Both the position numbers and the translations under genes were made by a program. A DNA stretch of 64,000 bases from Acidobacteriota bacterium (GTDB lineage: Bacteria > Acidobacteriota > Vicinamibacteria > Vicinamibacterales > UBA2999). The DNA lies in the NCBI GenBank assembly GCA_963169195.1, contig CAUJDN010000035.1:1-64000 (forward strand), given 5' to 3'. Every line of letters starts with the position of its first letter. The stretch's first letter is position 1. This document shows, in pieces, positions 39,092 through 48,554 of this stretch. Under the pieces are notes generated by a model. That model did not search any database. It was not told where the DNA came from and worked only from the letters and a program-made list of their open reading frames with translations.

Positions 39092-41116
39092 CTATCTCCT
39101 GACTCCCGAGTACTCGAGCATCTGCGTCGTCAGGTCCATCGGGTAGGAGATCGTGACATCGGTGATCTGCCCGTCCGGTCCCGTCACCGGCGTCAGCTTC
39201 GGCATCACGAAGCCGGAGTAGGACGGCAGGTCCAGCCTGTCCACGCGCGCGACGACCTCGTCCCGGACCTTGGGGTCGAAGTGCACTCCGTGGGCCTCGA
39301 AGAGATCCCTGGCGGCGGCGTAGTCACCCTCGGACTTGATGCGCTGCACCTCGGCGAGCAGGCGGCCGACGCCCTCACGGAACGCCGCCGCGTCCGCCAT
39401 CACCAGATAGGTCTTGCCGTCGCGCGTGCGCTGCTCGATGGCCTTGCTGTTGGCCATGAGCCATCGGACGATCATCTGCCGGTTGCGCATGTGGTCTTCC
39501 TCGATCTGCGAGCCCTCGCGGATGCGGCGCAGCTGCACCAGGGCGTTGCGCGTGTAGGCTTCGTACTCCGCGCGGACGACGGCGTCGTGATCCGCCGCGG
39601 GGATGATGCCCAGTTCCACGAGCTTCGGGTCGGCGATGAAGTACAGCCCGACGAGATCCGCGCGGCCCTCCTCCAGCGCGGAGAAGTGCTCCTTGATGAG
39701 CGCCTGGGGTGTTGCCTTGCCCTCGGCCTGGCGGCCCGACGCATGGCCGATCACCTCGTGCATGTCCGTCGTGAGCGCCGACGCGAACGCGCCGAACTTC
39801 GCGGACCGTTCCACTTCCTCAGGCGTCCAGGAGAACTCGCCGCGCATGGAACCCGGCGTGGACTGGTCGTAGGCCTCGATGACATTCGACAGGGCCACCG
39901 ACTTGCTGCCGTACTTCTCACGGATGGCCTGGTCGTTCGGCAGGTTGATGCCGATCGGCGTTACCGGGCCGGAGTCGCCCGTTTCCACGACGACGTCGAT
40001 GGCGTTGGCAACGATGCCCTGGACGTTCGGCTTGCGGTACTTCGCCTCCCACGGCATGCGGTCCTCGAACCACTGGGCATTGGCGGCCAGCGTCTTGATG
40101 CGCGTCGTCTTCTCCTGGTTCACGTAGTAGACCAGGCCCTCCCAGCTGCCCTTGGTGCCGCGCGGGTCCATGTAGACCTCGATGAACCCGTTGATGGTGT
40201 CTACCGGCGAGTCCTTGTCCTGCACCCACGCGATGTCGTATTGCTCGCGGTCGCGCACCTCACCCGTCCGGTAGAACCGGACGAGCGACGCCAGCGCCTT
40301 CACCATCGGCTCGGGCGCGTACGGCTGCGCGTTCTCGAGATGCTTGATGATCTCGGTGATCTGCCTGCCGTACAGGCCGTCGGCCTTGTAGACCTCCTCG
40401 ACGAGCCCGCCGTCGCGCTTCACCAGGCGCGAGTTCAGGCCGTACTTCTCGCCGAAGCCCTTCAGGTCCGCCATCGACACACCGGAGTACAGGTTATTGG
40501 CACTGGCCTCGAGGATGTCGCGGCCCGGACCGGGGTTCTTGTTGGTGACGATGGGATCCACGGCCGGGTCGAAGAACATGGGCTGCAGCCGCGCCAGCAT
40601 GGCGTCGAGGGTTTCGCCGGCGGGCGTCGCGAAGGTCGCTCCCGCGACGGCCGAGGCCTTCGCCGCCGCGAGCAATGCCTCGGGCGTGCATGTCAGGACG
40701 AACTTGCGCGCGGTGAGGTTGTTGTAGGGCCCATTGTTCAGCCAGAAGAGCTTCGTGTAGCGCTGGATCTCGGCCAGCGTGGCCGGATCCACGCCTGCCG
40801 GGTGCGCGACGATCTGCTCCAGCACGCCGCGCATCTCGAGCGCGCTCCGGTGCTTCTGGTCGATGTAGATGTCGCGGCCGGCGAGCGCGGCCTGGTAGAG
40901 GTGCCAGATGAGGATCTTCTGCTGGAGCGGGAGGGCGCTGAACCCGTCGGCATACAGCTGCACGACGGCGGCATCGTCCACCCGCTCGAGCAGATACGTG
41001 CGGTCCGCCGGGTCACTGGGGGCCGGGGCCGCGGACGCCGGGAGCTCGGTGGGCGGCGGGGTGGAGCAGGCGGACGCCAGGAGGGCGGCCGCGAGAATGA
41101 AGGCAGTCACTCGCAT
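39092..41116 (-). CDS. Dipeptidyl-peptidase III (M49)-like lipoprotein
   Basis: Lipobox LLASACS; DMHEVIGHASGRQ (HExxGH) and EEGRADLVGLYFIAD. Confidence 0.88.
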   Translation of the reverse strand: MRVTAFILAAALLASACSTPPPTELPASAAPAPSDPADRTYLLERVDDAAVVQLYADGFSALPLQQKILIWHLYQAALAGRDIYIDQKHRSALEMRGVLEQIVAHPAGVDPATLAEIQRYTKLFWLNNGPYNNLTARKFVLTCTPEALLAAAKASAVAGATFATPAGETLDAMLARLQPMFFDPAVDPIVTNKNPGPGRDILEASANNLYSGVSMADLKGFGEKYGLNSRLVKRDGGLVEEVYKADGLYGRQITEIIKHLENAQPYAPEPMVKALASLVRFYRTGEVRDREQYDIAWVQDKDSPVDTINGFIEVYMDPRGTKGSWEGLVYYVNQEKTTRIKTLAANAQWFEDRMPWEAKYRKPNVQGIVANAIDVVVETGDSGPVTPIGINLPNDQAIREKYGSKSVALSNVIEAYDQSTPGSMRGEFSWTPEEVERSAKFGAFASALTTDMHEVIGHASGRQAEGKATPQALIKEHFSALEEGRADLVGLYFIADPKLVELGIIPAADHDAVVRAEYEAYTRNALVQLRRIREGSQIEEDHMRNRQMIVRWLMANSKAIEQRTRDGKTYLVMADAAAFREGVGRLLAEVQRIKSEGDYAAARDLFEAHGVHFDPKVRDEVVARVDRLDLPSYSGFVMPKLTPVTGPDGQITDVTISYPMDLTTQMLEYSGVRR

Positions 41117-41170
41117 CTGGTAAGTGTAACGGGGACGGGGACCGGCAGATCGGGACACAATGGCAGGGCC

Positions 41171-41932
41171 GTGCCCGTCGCCCTGCTGCTGTCCGCCCTC
41201 ATCAGTCCCGCCGCCGACGCGACTTTACAATTGTCACAGGGACTGTCCCCGTCACAGTTCGTCACTGCCCTGCAGCAGGCGGCGGCGCGAAACGACCGCC
41301 GTGCGGTGGCCGGGATGATGCGCTACCCGCTGGACGTGACCGCCGCGGGACTGCAGATTCCCGTGCCAGACGCCAACGCGTTCGTCGGCCTCTACGACTC
41401 GATCATGACACCCGCGATGAAGGCCGTGATCGCGCGCGCCCGCGTGCCGGCCGATGACAGGCCGCGGCCCGACGTCATCACGCTCAGCAGCGGAGGCCTC
41501 GTCTTCGAGAACGTCCTGACCATTGCACCCTCCGCGGGGGGATTCAAGGTGACCCGGCTGGCCGTGCCCGTGACACCGGCCGCCGGCACCTCCGGGGGAT
41601 CCGCCGCCGCCGCGCGCCGCCTCACGTTCCGCGTCGGCCGGCCGACGCAGGTCAGCGGCTCGCTCGATCCCGGCGGCAGGGATCGCTACGAGTTCCACGC
41701 CGTCCAGGGCGCACGCCTCGACGTGCGGCTCACAGGGGTGCCCGGACGCTCGGTGCTGATCCGCATCCTGGACCGCAAGACCGGCAGGCCCGTGGACGCC
41801 CGCGCCGATACGGGCACACGCGTGTGGACCGGGCACCTGGCGGCCTCGTCCACCTATGCCATCGAGGTCGTCCGGCAGCCCGACTCGGGGACCGGGACAC
41901 TCATCTACACGCTGGCGGTGGGGATTAAATAG
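41171..41932 (+). CDS. Exported hypothetical protein
   Basis: GTG start, VPVALLLSALISPAADA signal-like; SLDPGGRDRYEFHAVQGARLDVRLTG pre-peptidase-like C-terminal domain. Confidence 0.7.
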   Translation: MPVALLLSALISPAADATLQLSQGLSPSQFVTALQQAAARNDRRAVAGMMRYPLDVTAAGLQIPVPDANAFVGLYDSIMTPAMKAVIARARVPADDRPRPDVITLSSGGLVFENVLTIAPSAGGFKVTRLAVPVTPAAGTSGGSAAAARRLTFRVGRPTQVSGSLDPGGRDRYEFHAVQGARLDVRLTGVPGRSVLIRILDRKTGRPVDARADTGTRVWTGHLAASSTYAIEVVRQPDSGTGTLIYTLAVGIK

Positions 41933-41955
41933 GTTCTCGGGTTCTCGGGTCCTCC
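41933..41955. repeat. 8-bp array GGTTCTCG
   Basis: TAG stop then gttctcgggttctcgggtcctcc. Confidence 0.7.
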
Positions 41956-41987
41956 CGCCGAGTGCCTGTCAGGCAGGCCACGATAAG

Positions 41988-43100
41988 ATGCCGGCCGAAA
42001 CGATTCCCCGGGAAGGAGTGTCCCCATTGGCAGAGCGAATCCACGGGCTCGACCACCTCCGGCACGCATCAGCTGCCATCGCGCTTGGCATGGCCGTCGC
42101 CTGCGCGCCACCGCCTGCACCGTCCCCGGCGCCACACGCCGCCGCGACCGCCGACTACTTCGACAACACCGGTCGCACGGACGCCCTGAGCGGGGGCGTC
42201 CGCATGATTCCCATCACCACGCCAAAGGGCACGTTCAAGGTGTGGACGAAGCGGGTGGGAAACAACCCGCGCATCAAGGTCCTGCTGCTGCACGGCGGCC
42301 CGGGTGCCACGCACGAGTACTTCGAAGCCGCCGACAGCTTCTTCCCGGGCGCAGGCGTCGAGTACTACTACTACGACCAGCTCGGCTCGGCCTACAGCGA
42401 CCAGCCGAAGGACTCGGACCTCTGGACCATTCCCCGCTTCGTGGACGAAGTGGAGCAGGTCCGGCAGGCACTCCGCCTCGGACCGGACAACTTCTATCTC
42501 CTCGGGCACTCCTGGGGCGGCATCCTCGCCGTGGAGTACGCCCTCGCGCACCAGGAACACCTGAAGGGGCTCGTCATCTCGAACATGATGGCCAGCATCC
42601 CGGCCTACAACGCGTACGCGGCGCAGGTGCTGATGCCGGCGATGAACCAGGCGGCGCTGGCGGAGATCAGGGCCCTCGAGGCGAAGCGGGATTTCCAGAA
42701 TCCCCGCTACATGGAGCTGCTGGTCCCGCACTACTACGTGGATCACATCCTGCGCATGCCGCCCGACCAGTGGCCCGATCCGGTCAATCGGGCGTTTGCG
42801 AAGATCAACCAGGACATCTACGTGGGGATGCAAGGGCCGAGCGAGATGGGCGCCAGCGGCCTCCTGGAGAAGTGGGACCGCACGGCCGACCTGCCGCGAA
42901 TCACCGTGCCGACGCTGGCCATCGGCGCCCGGCACGACACGATGGACCCGAAGGGCATGGAGACAATCGCGAAAGCCGTGGCCCACGGACGTTATCTCTA
43001 CTGCTCGAACGGCAGCCATCTGGCGATGTACGACGACCAGCAGACGTACTTCGCGGGCGTGACTGCCTTTCTGCGGGACGTCGACGCCGGGAGGTTCTGA
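41988..43100 (+). CDS. Alpha/beta hydrolase, proline iminopeptidase family, exported
   Basis: VLLLHGGPGATHEYFEAADSFF...YYYYDQLGSAYSDQP...FYLLGHSWGGILAVEYAL (GxSxGG)...NGSHLAMYDD. Confidence 0.92.
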   Translation: MPAETIPREGVSPLAERIHGLDHLRHASAAIALGMAVACAPPPAPSPAPHAAATADYFDNTGRTDALSGGVRMIPITTPKGTFKVWTKRVGNNPRIKVLLLHGGPGATHEYFEAADSFFPGAGVEYYYYDQLGSAYSDQPKDSDLWTIPRFVDEVEQVRQALRLGPDNFYLLGHSWGGILAVEYALAHQEHLKGLVISNMMASIPAYNAYAAQVLMPAMNQAALAEIRALEAKRDFQNPRYMELLVPHYYVDHILRMPPDQWPDPVNRAFAKINQDIYVGMQGPSEMGASGLLEKWDRTADLPRITVPTLAIGARHDTMDPKGMETIAKAVAHGRYLYCSNGSHLAMYDDQQTYFAGVTAFLRDVDAGRF

Positions 43101-43165
43101 CGCCTTCGCCGATGGCCTGAACTTCCGACTCCCGGCGTCCGTAGGTAATGCGTGGAGGCCGTCCG

Positions 43166-45640
43166 ATGAGCGAGTTCCTGGGCGATCTGAGAGTCGGCGC
43201 GCGGCAGTTGCTTCGCCGGCCGGGGTTTGCGGCGGCAGCCATCGCCACGCTGGCCCTCGGCGTGGGACTGAACACCACCCTCTTCAGCGTCGTCAACGCG
43301 ATGCTGTTTCGCGAGGCCGCCGTGACCGAGCCGGGCCGCCTCGTCGAGATTTACTCGGGCGTCAGCCAGGACCTCCCGCAGTTCAGCTCGTCCTACCCCG
43401 ACTTCCGGGCGATCCGGGAAGGCGCCCATGCCTTGTCGGGGGTAGCCGCACACGCGTTCGTGCGCGGCATCCTCAGCATTGGCGAACGCCCGGTGCTGGC
43501 CACGGGCGAGGCCGTCACCGACGGGTACTTCGAGGTGCTGGGCGTGCGCCTCGCGCAGGGCCGTCCCCTCTCCGCCGAGGACAACGCGACCGCCGGCGCG
43601 GCGCCGGTCATCGTCATCAGCCACGGCCTGTGGCAGCGGCGCCTCGGTGGCCGCGACGACGTCGTGGGGACGACGCTCCGGCTGAGCGGCGTGCCTTACA
43701 CGGTCATCGGCATCGCCCCGCCCGCCTTCGTTGGCACGATGCCGGGCCTGGCGCCGGAATTCTGGGTTCCTTCGGTGCACGTCGATCGGCTCGCGGTCTC
43801 AGGACCCACGGCTTCGACGGGACCCGCATCGGACCGCCCGCGCCTCGAGCAACGGGGAGCGCGCTGGCTCTTCGTCAAAGGCCGCCTGGCGAACGGGGCC
43901 ACGGTGGAGCAGGCGCGAGCCCAGATCGAAACCATCTTCGCGCGTCTCCGCACGGATCATCCGGACACCAACGACCGGGTGACGTCCAGCGTCGTGCCCA
44001 TCACCTCCATCCGCTTCCACCCCATGCTGGACGGCTACGTGCGTGCGGCCAGCGCACTGCTGATGGTGGCGGTCGGCCTCGTCCTGCTCGTGGCGTGTGC
44101 GAACGTGGCGAGCATGCTGCTGGCGCGCGGCGCCGCACGGCGGCGAGAGCTGGCCATCCGCGCCGCGGTCGGCGCGGGTCGGGGACGCCTGCTGCGGCAG
44201 CTGCTCACCGAGAACCTCGTGCTGGCCGCCACGGGCGGCGCCGTCGGCACCCTCGTCGCCTGGTGGGCCGGGCGCGCCCTCACGAGCGTCGGGACCGAGG
44301 CCCTGCCCATGGGTATCTCGTTCGACTTCACGACCGACACGACGGTACTGGCCTTCTCTGCGCTGGTGACCGGTGCGGCCGCCCTCGCCGCCGGCCTCGC
44401 GCCGGCGTGGTCGGCCTCGACGCCCGAGCTCGTGCCCGCGCTCAAAGACGACGCCGGCGCCGGACCGCGCCACCGGCTCTCCCTGCGCGATGCCCTCGTC
44501 GTCGGACAGCTCGCCCTGTCGCTCGTCCTGCTCGTCGCCGGCGCCCTGCTCGGGCGCGGTCTCCTCGCGGCCCGCAGCACCGACGTCGGCTTCGACGCCG
44601 GCCACGTGGCCATGCTCTCGTTCAACCTGCAGATGAACGGCTACGACGTCGAGCAGGCCACAGCGTTTCGCGAGCGCTCGGTGCAGGCGCTTCGCGCGCT
44701 CCCCGGTGTCACCGCGGTGTCCCAGGCGTCACGCCTGCCGCTCGCGCCCGACATCACGATGGAGGCCATTCGCGTCCAGGGCCATCACGCGCCAGAGGAC
44801 GAGCCCACGCCGATCGACGCCGCCCACGTCGGGGCCGACTATTTCGCCGTCGTCGGCGTGCCCATCGTGGAGGGTCGCGCGTTCTCGGCGGACGACGAGG
44901 CCCAGGGCCGTCGCGTCACGGTCGTCAACGAGACGATGGCGAGGCAGTACTGGCCCGGCCGGTCGGCCACCGGCCAGCGGATCTACCCTGATGGCTACGA
45001 CCAGCCGGCCCTGGAGGTCGTCGGAGTGGCGCGGGATCACAAGGTTCGCTCCGTCGGCGAGGCGCCGCGACCCTACCTGCACCTGATACCAACACGCGGT
45101 CAGGACATCAGCCTCGCAATCCGCACCAGCGCGCCGGCCGCCGGCGCGCTGCCCATGCTGCGGCAGGCCCTGTGGGCCATGGAGCCGGACATCATCTTCA
45201 CGGAGGACGTGGCAGCCACCGAGGTCGTGGCCACGACCATGGCGCCGACGCGCATCGGCGCGCTGTTGATGGCCGCCTTCGGCGGCCTGGCCCTGCTGCT
45301 CGCCGCCGTCGGCCTCTACGGCGTGATCGCCTACGCCGTCAGCCTGCGGACACGGGAGGTGGGTGTCCGCATGGCGGTCGGCGCCGAGCGCGGCCAGGTC
45401 CTGTGGATGATCCTGCGCCAGGGCGGCCGGCTTGCGCTGGTCGGCGTGACGCTGGGCGCCCTGCTGGCGGCGGGGGTCGGACGCCTCCTCGGCTCACTGC
45501 TCTACGGCGTCAGCGGCTTCGATCCGGTCGCCTACGGCGCGGCCGCGACCGTGCTGCTGGCGGTCGCTGCGCTGGCCAACCTGTTGCCCGCCGTGAGCGC
45601 GTCACGGATTGATCCGTTGCGCGCGCTGCGACACGAGTAG
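43166..45640 (+). CDS. MacB/FtsX-like ABC permease, ADOP (acidobacterial duplicated orphan permease) type
   Basis: LRVGARQLLRRPGFAAAAIATLALGVGLNTTLFSVVNAMLFR...two permease halves; ...LYGVIAYAVSLRTREVGVRMAVGAERGQV. Confidence 0.92.
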   Translation: MSEFLGDLRVGARQLLRRPGFAAAAIATLALGVGLNTTLFSVVNAMLFREAAVTEPGRLVEIYSGVSQDLPQFSSSYPDFRAIREGAHALSGVAAHAFVRGILSIGERPVLATGEAVTDGYFEVLGVRLAQGRPLSAEDNATAGAAPVIVISHGLWQRRLGGRDDVVGTTLRLSGVPYTVIGIAPPAFVGTMPGLAPEFWVPSVHVDRLAVSGPTASTGPASDRPRLEQRGARWLFVKGRLANGATVEQARAQIETIFARLRTDHPDTNDRVTSSVVPITSIRFHPMLDGYVRAASALLMVAVGLVLLVACANVASMLLARGAARRRELAIRAAVGAGRGRLLRQLLTENLVLAATGGAVGTLVAWWAGRALTSVGTEALPMGISFDFTTDTTVLAFSALVTGAAALAAGLAPAWSASTPELVPALKDDAGAGPRHRLSLRDALVVGQLALSLVLLVAGALLGRGLLAARSTDVGFDAGHVAMLSFNLQMNGYDVEQATAFRERSVQALRALPGVTAVSQASRLPLAPDITMEAIRVQGHHAPEDEPTPIDAAHVGADYFAVVGVPIVEGRAFSADDEAQGRRVTVVNETMARQYWPGRSATGQRIYPDGYDQPALEVVGVARDHKVRSVGEAPRPYLHLIPTRGQDISLAIRTSAPAAGALPMLRQALWAMEPDIIFTEDVAATEVVATTMAPTRIGALLMAAFGGLALLLAAVGLYGVIAYAVSLRTREVGVRMAVGAERGQVLWMILRQGGRLALVGVTLGALLAAGVGRLLGSLLYGVSGFDPVAYGAAATVLLAVAALANLLPAVSASRIDPLRALRHE

Positions 45641-45689
45641 AGGTGAAGTAGCATGAGCGGCGCCGCGCGTCGCGGCCGGGAGCCCGCTC

Positions 45690-46931
45690 ATGATCACCAG
45701 GCGCGATTTCGTGAAGTCCGCCACGGCCTCGCTGGCCGCGGCCTCTGCCCTGCCAGGCCGGGCCGATGCGGCAACCGCCCGCGCGGGCGCCAGGGTCGAC
45801 CGTTCCGCCGACATTCTCATCCAGCGCACCGTCCCCCCGGTGGTCATCTCCGACCATTCCGGCTTCGAGTTCAGGAACGGCGGCACCGAGAACGCCGTCG
45901 AGCGCGCGTTCCGTCTCATCACCGAGGGCCAGGACGTGCTCGACGCGCTCATCGCGGGCGTGAACATCCCGGAACTCGATCCGCTGGAGACCGGCATCGG
46001 CTACGGGGCACTCCCCAACGCCGACGGCGTGGTGGAACTGGACGCGTCGTGCATGCACGGGCCGACGAAGCGCGCCGGGGCGGTCGCGGGCATCCAGGGC
46101 GTCCGCACGCCATCGCTGGTGGCGAAGGCCGTGATGGAGAACACCGATCACCACCTGCTGGTCGGCACGGGCGCGCAGCAGTTCGCGCGGGCGATGGGGT
46201 TCCGCATCGAGGACGACCTCAACACCGAGACCTCGCGCCGGCTCTGGCTCGAGTGGAAGCGCCGCGTCGATCCCGGGCACTGGCTGGACCCGAAGGGCGA
46301 CGGACGCCGGCCGAAGGACCGGCACGAGAAGGATCCCGGCGATGGCGGGGGGCCGGATGTGTCCGCCCACGTCCTCTACGACAGAACCTGGGAGTCGCGC
46401 GCGCTCGCCGCGGGTCGCTCGATGGTGCGCGACGGCCTCATCCGCGAGGGCAGCTTCTGGGGCACCATCAACTGCGATGGCATCGGTCCGAACGGCGACA
46501 TCTGCGGGGTGACGACGACCAGCGGCCTGGCGTGGAAGATCCCCGGGCGCACGGGCGACTCCCCCATCCTGGGCGCGGGCCTCTACGTGGACAACGAGGT
46601 GGGCGCGGCGGGCTCCACCGGCCGAGGCGAGGCGAACCTCTACAACCTGTCATCGTTCCTCATCGTCGAGGCGATGCGGCGCGGCCTGTCGCCGAAGGAT
46701 GCCGGGATGGAAGCGCTGCAGCGCATCAAGGCGAACACCGTCGAGAAGCGCCTGCTCAACTCGACGGGGAACCCGAACTTCAACATCCGGTTCTTCGCGC
46801 TCAACAGGCGTGGACAGTACGCGGGCGTGGCCATGTATCGCGCGGGTGAGACGAAGTTCGCCGTCTGCACGGAGAACGGCGCGCAGGCGCTGGACCTCGA
46901 GCCGCTGCTGCCGGGCGCGCCGGAGGACTGA
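45690..46931 (+). CDS. Tat-exported N(4)-(beta-N-acetylglucosaminyl)-L-asparaginase, paralogue of 32540..33652
   Basis: MITRRDFVKSATASLAAASALPG; GTINCDGIGPNGDICGVTTTSGLAWKIPGRTGDSPILGAGLYVDNEVGAAGSTGRGE. Confidence 0.93.
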   Translation: MITRRDFVKSATASLAAASALPGRADAATARAGARVDRSADILIQRTVPPVVISDHSGFEFRNGGTENAVERAFRLITEGQDVLDALIAGVNIPELDPLETGIGYGALPNADGVVELDASCMHGPTKRAGAVAGIQGVRTPSLVAKAVMENTDHHLLVGTGAQQFARAMGFRIEDDLNTETSRRLWLEWKRRVDPGHWLDPKGDGRRPKDRHEKDPGDGGGPDVSAHVLYDRTWESRALAAGRSMVRDGLIREGSFWGTINCDGIGPNGDICGVTTTSGLAWKIPGRTGDSPILGAGLYVDNEVGAAGSTGRGEANLYNLSSFLIVEAMRRGLSPKDAGMEALQRIKANTVEKRLLNSTGNPNFNIRFFALNRRGQYAGVAMYRAGETKFAVCTENGAQALDLEPLLPGAPED

Positions 46932-47074
46932 CACGGAAGGGAGGCGGACGGCCCTGATGTACAGGGTCGCAGGTGGCGCAGGGAGCGTTCGGCGGCCACC
47001 GCGCGATCGAGACGCGACCATCGTCCGCGGCACGGCCGAGATCGACCTCCGCGGCGAGGTCGACATGCGAGCGG

Positions 47075-47641
47075 CTACTGCTTCAGCGCGGGGTGCACGT
47101 AGTCCCTCGGCAGGACACGGTCGGGATCCGGGCGCACGCTCAGGTAGTCCACGTGGTCCGCGATGTCGGTCCACCCATGCGGTACGCCCGCCGGGATGAT
47201 GATGATGTCACCCCGCTTCACGACGCGCTTCACCACGTCCGGGCCCTCGATGCGGCCGCTGCACGACGGCCCGTTCAGCACGCGCGTCACCTGGCTGTCG
47301 GACGCGGACTTCCGTCCGTTGACGATGTGGCCGCCGGTCACCAGCGTGCCACCGCCGGAGGTGATGATGTAGGGCTCGGCCTGGGCGGTCGGCGCCGCCG
47401 GGGCACCGCCACCGGCCGCCGGACGGGGCGGCGCGTTGGTGGGACCACGATGGATGATGCCGACGGCCAGGTTCAACTTGCCGATGTCGGTGCTGATAAT
47501 CTGCCGGTCCACGCCCGGCAGGGCATTGACCGCCTCCACCTGCTCATCGGTGATGTAGGTGGCGGCTTTCGGCGACTGCGCCAGCGCCAGGGCCGGCCAC
47601 AGGAGCAGCCACGACGACGTTCGGACGGCACGTGTGTTCAT
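47075..47641 (-). CDS. Exported cupin-domain protein
   Basis: Signal MNTRAVRTSSWLLLWPALALAQ; VKRGDIIIIPAGVPHGWTDIADHVDYLSVRPDP. Confidence 0.85.
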   Translation of the reverse strand: MNTRAVRTSSWLLLWPALALAQSPKAATYITDEQVEAVNALPGVDRQIISTDIGKLNLAVGIIHRGPTNAPPRPAAGGGAPAAPTAQAEPYIITSGGGTLVTGGHIVNGRKSASDSQVTRVLNGPSCSGRIEGPDVVKRVVKRGDIIIIPAGVPHGWTDIADHVDYLSVRPDPDRVLPRDYVHPALKQ

Positions 47642-47939
47642 GGAACCCCCCCGGGGACCCTGGAAATTGGTCGTCTTCAGCCCCTTCTGTGCCTCCTGCA
47701 CGGCCGGCGACACGGGCGCGGCGCCCGGCATCGTCGTCGGCTCCTGGTAGCGCGCGCGGGTCGTGGCCTGGTCGCCGGCGGCCGCTGCGGCGCGCGCGAG
47801 GCCCGGCACCGACGGGGTCCGCTTCGGCTGCTGGGCCTTTGCCAAGCCGCCCGCCGGCGCGGGATCCAGCTTGTCCCTTTCGTCACGTCTGGCGCCCGGG
47901 ATGCTCACGCGGCTCAGCCGGGGTCTGGGGTCCGCAGGA

Positions 47940-48164
47940 TCAGCCGTGGCGCTTGCGCGTGGTCTCGACCGACCCCGAGCCCACCTCGTGCCACCAGCGG
48001 TCGGCGGCCTGCAGGCGGTACGGTGCAAAGGACAGCGGCAGCTGCTCCCGCAGGTACTCGCCCGCCGGCAGGCGGCGCGGCGGATCATGTCGAACGACAC
48101 GCAGCGCCCTGGCCTCCTCGGCCCGGGCCAGCCTTCGCATGAGGATTCTGGTCGCACCTTTCAT
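47940..48164 (-). CDS. Small hypothetical protein
   Basis: MKGATRILMRRLARAEEARALRVVRHDPPRRLPAGEYLREQLPLSFAPYRLQAADRWWHEVGSGSVETTRKRHG; composition plausible, no family recognised. Confidence 0.4.
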   Translation of the reverse strand: MKGATRILMRRLARAEEARALRVVRHDPPRRLPAGEYLREQLPLSFAPYRLQAADRWWHEVGSGSVETTRKRHG

Positions 48165-48360
48165 GACGGCGTCCCCCGACTGTCGGCAATCGCGTCCCGA
48201 TGACTTCGCTTCGGGTGACACGCCGTGTCGCTGCTGCCACTTCTTGCTACTCGCTGCACGGCAACGGCTCAACGCGATTGCACTCCCCTTCGCACCATCA
48301 GTGCCGGCCAGACACCTGGCCGGACACTGCCCGCCCGCTGTGCAACAGGGATGCCAGACT

Positions 48361-48385
48361 GGGGTTCTCGGGTTCTCGGGTTTTG
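48361..48385. repeat. Short 8-bp array GGTTCTCG
   Basis: ggggttctcgggttctcgggttttg. Confidence 0.6.
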
Positions 48386-48554
48386 CCATCTTGAGTGGAC
48401 CACAGGAGCGTGCGGCGTTCGGACGGGACTTCAGCGGGCGCGTCCGCCTCCTCGCGCATCCCGTGGATGTTCGCGGGGTCGGTGAAGGATGTCATGGCGA
48501 CGGAGGGTCGGGCTGGACCGGATCCCAAGTCAATGGTCCAATACACGCCAGCCC

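Noticed and set aside
39065-41170. N-terminal two thirds of the 955-aa plus ORF
   Set aside because: Antisense of the M49 peptidase; only the part after 41171 is credible.
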